Assembly (NCBI GenBank): GCA_027080445.1
Contig: JALWRY010000463.1
Coordinates: 1-6,288, forward strand
Length of the DNA: 6,288 bases
Origin: Thiohalobacter sp.
GTDB lineage: Bacteria > Pseudomonadota > Gammaproteobacteria > DSM-19610
Direction of reading: 5' to 3'
The translations under genes were made by a program, and so were the position numbers. Below the pieces are notes generated by a model. The model did not search any database. It saw only the letters and a list, made by a program, of their open reading frames with translations, and had not been told where the DNA came from. This document shows positions 5,791 through 6,288 of this stretch, in pieces (the first letter of the stretch is position 1; the number at the start of each line of letters is the position of its first letter).

Positions 5791-6288
5791 ATGGCAAAAC
5801 ATTCCTATTCCTTTTACCCCGGTTGTTCCTCACAGAAAGCCGCATCCTCGTCCAACTACCAGGTGTCTGTCGACACCATGTGCAAGGAGCTGGACATTGA
5901 ACTGAACGAGATCCCGGACTGGAACTGCTGTTCCGCCTCCATCGGCTATGCCGGTGGCGGTGAACTGCCACGACTTGCCCTGTCGGCGCGTAATATGGCG
6001 TTGTCAGAGCAAGCCCACGGCGACCAGGACATCGTCGCCACCTGCGCCGCCTGCTGGCTTGCCACCAAGGAAACCCAGGAGCGTCTCAACGACAACGCAG
6101 AACTGATGGCGGAAACCAACACCGCGCTCGCTGAAGCGGGTCTCAAGCTGAAAAACAATAAGAAAGTCCGCCACATGGTGGAAGTTCTTATCGAAGACAT
6201 CGGCTACGAGGAGCTGGGCAAGCACGTCAAGAAGCCGCTGGAAGGTATCAAGATCGCCGGTTACGTCGGCTGCCAGACTAACCGCCCG
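5791..6288 (+). CDS. hdrB: HdrB-like CCG-domain protein, 3' end beyond the right edge
   Basis: The first 166 residues are visible and the frame is still open at the window edge; HdrB proteins are usually about 300 residues. The first CCG motif is complete: C12 (PGCSS), C46-C47 (NCCSAS) and C85-x2-C88 (TCAACW). Known HdrB uses two such motifs to hold a pair of non-cubane [4Fe-4S] clusters that cleave the heterodisulfide. A second motif appears to begin at C161 (GYVGCQTNRP) and resembles the family's 'YGCh..RP', but the rest is cut off. ATG 5791 follows GGAG by 7 bases, 11 bases after the hdrC stop. As the terminal subunit of the QmoAB-HdrC chain it could exchange electrons with a disulfide, a thiol carrier or a membrane partner; which one cannot be told here. 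The missing end must be read before deciding whether both clusters are kept. Confidence 0.87.
   Translation, partial: MAKHSYSFYPGCSSQKAASSSNYQVSVDTMCKELDIELNEIPDWNCCSASIGYAGGGELPRLALSARNMALSEQAHGDQDIVATCAACWLATKETQERLNDNAELMAETNTALAEAGLKLKNNKKVRHMVEVLIEDIGYEELGKHVKKPLEGIKIAGYVGCQTNRP

Noticed and set aside
5141..5971. 276-codon open frame on the minus strand across hdrC and hdrB
   Set aside because: It spans two real genes and their junction on the opposite strand and has low-complexity His/Arg/Val-rich sequence typical of a shadow frame.
1638..6288. sHdr (hdrC1B1A-hyp-hdrC2B2) sulfur-oxidation cluster
   Set aside because: Gene order, the second HdrA-like gene with a C-terminal MvhD-like domain and the lack of a hyp gene or duplicate HdrC/HdrB fit QmoAB-HdrCB instead.

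Overview
The window looks like chromosomal DNA from a sulfur-oxidising proteobacterium, most likely gammaproteobacterial. This rests on the Qmo/Hdr-type electron-transfer genes, a CbbQ-type ATPase, and moderately GC-rich coding sequence with strong GGAG ribosome sites. No rRNA or other taxonomic marker is present, so the assignment is an inference from gene content.

Layout. Left part, minus strand (1-1293): a CbbQ/NorQ-type AAA+ ATPase (481-1293) is followed downstream by a class I SAM-dependent methyltransferase-like gene (1-446) that runs off the left edge. Middle (1294-1637): a divergent, gene-free control region. It holds a perfect 30-bp inverted repeat close to the ATPase start, an AT-rich stretch with a 15-bp palindrome, and a GC-rich hairpin in the presumed leader of the right-hand operon. 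Right part, plus strand (1638-6288): a tightly packed four-gene operon with gaps of 3, 8 and 11 bases. Its genes are qmoA (HdrA-like flavoprotein), qmoB (HdrA-like flavoprotein with a double-cluster ferredoxin and a C-terminal MvhD-like domain), an HdrC-like iron-sulfur protein, and an HdrB-like CCG-domain protein cut by the right edge.

How the genes work together. QmoA and QmoB are the soluble flavin/Fe-S part of the quinone-interacting oxidoreductase that partners APS reductase (AprBA). The usual third subunit, QmoC, fuses an HdrC-like Fe-S domain to a haem b membrane domain. Here that position is taken by separate soluble HdrC-like and HdrB-like proteins, as described for Gram-positive sulfate reducers. 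The expected role is electron transfer between AprBA (sulfite + AMP to and from APS) and a downstream carrier that cannot be seen here; aprBA and sat are not in the window. The ATPase and methyltransferase are divergently oriented, and any functional link to the Qmo/Hdr operon is unproven.

I found no tRNA, rRNA, CRISPR array or transposase gene. The most unusual points are the QmoAB-HdrCB arrangement, the CbbQ-type ATPase with no adjacent VWA-domain partner, and the long perfect inverted repeat in the divergent promoter region.
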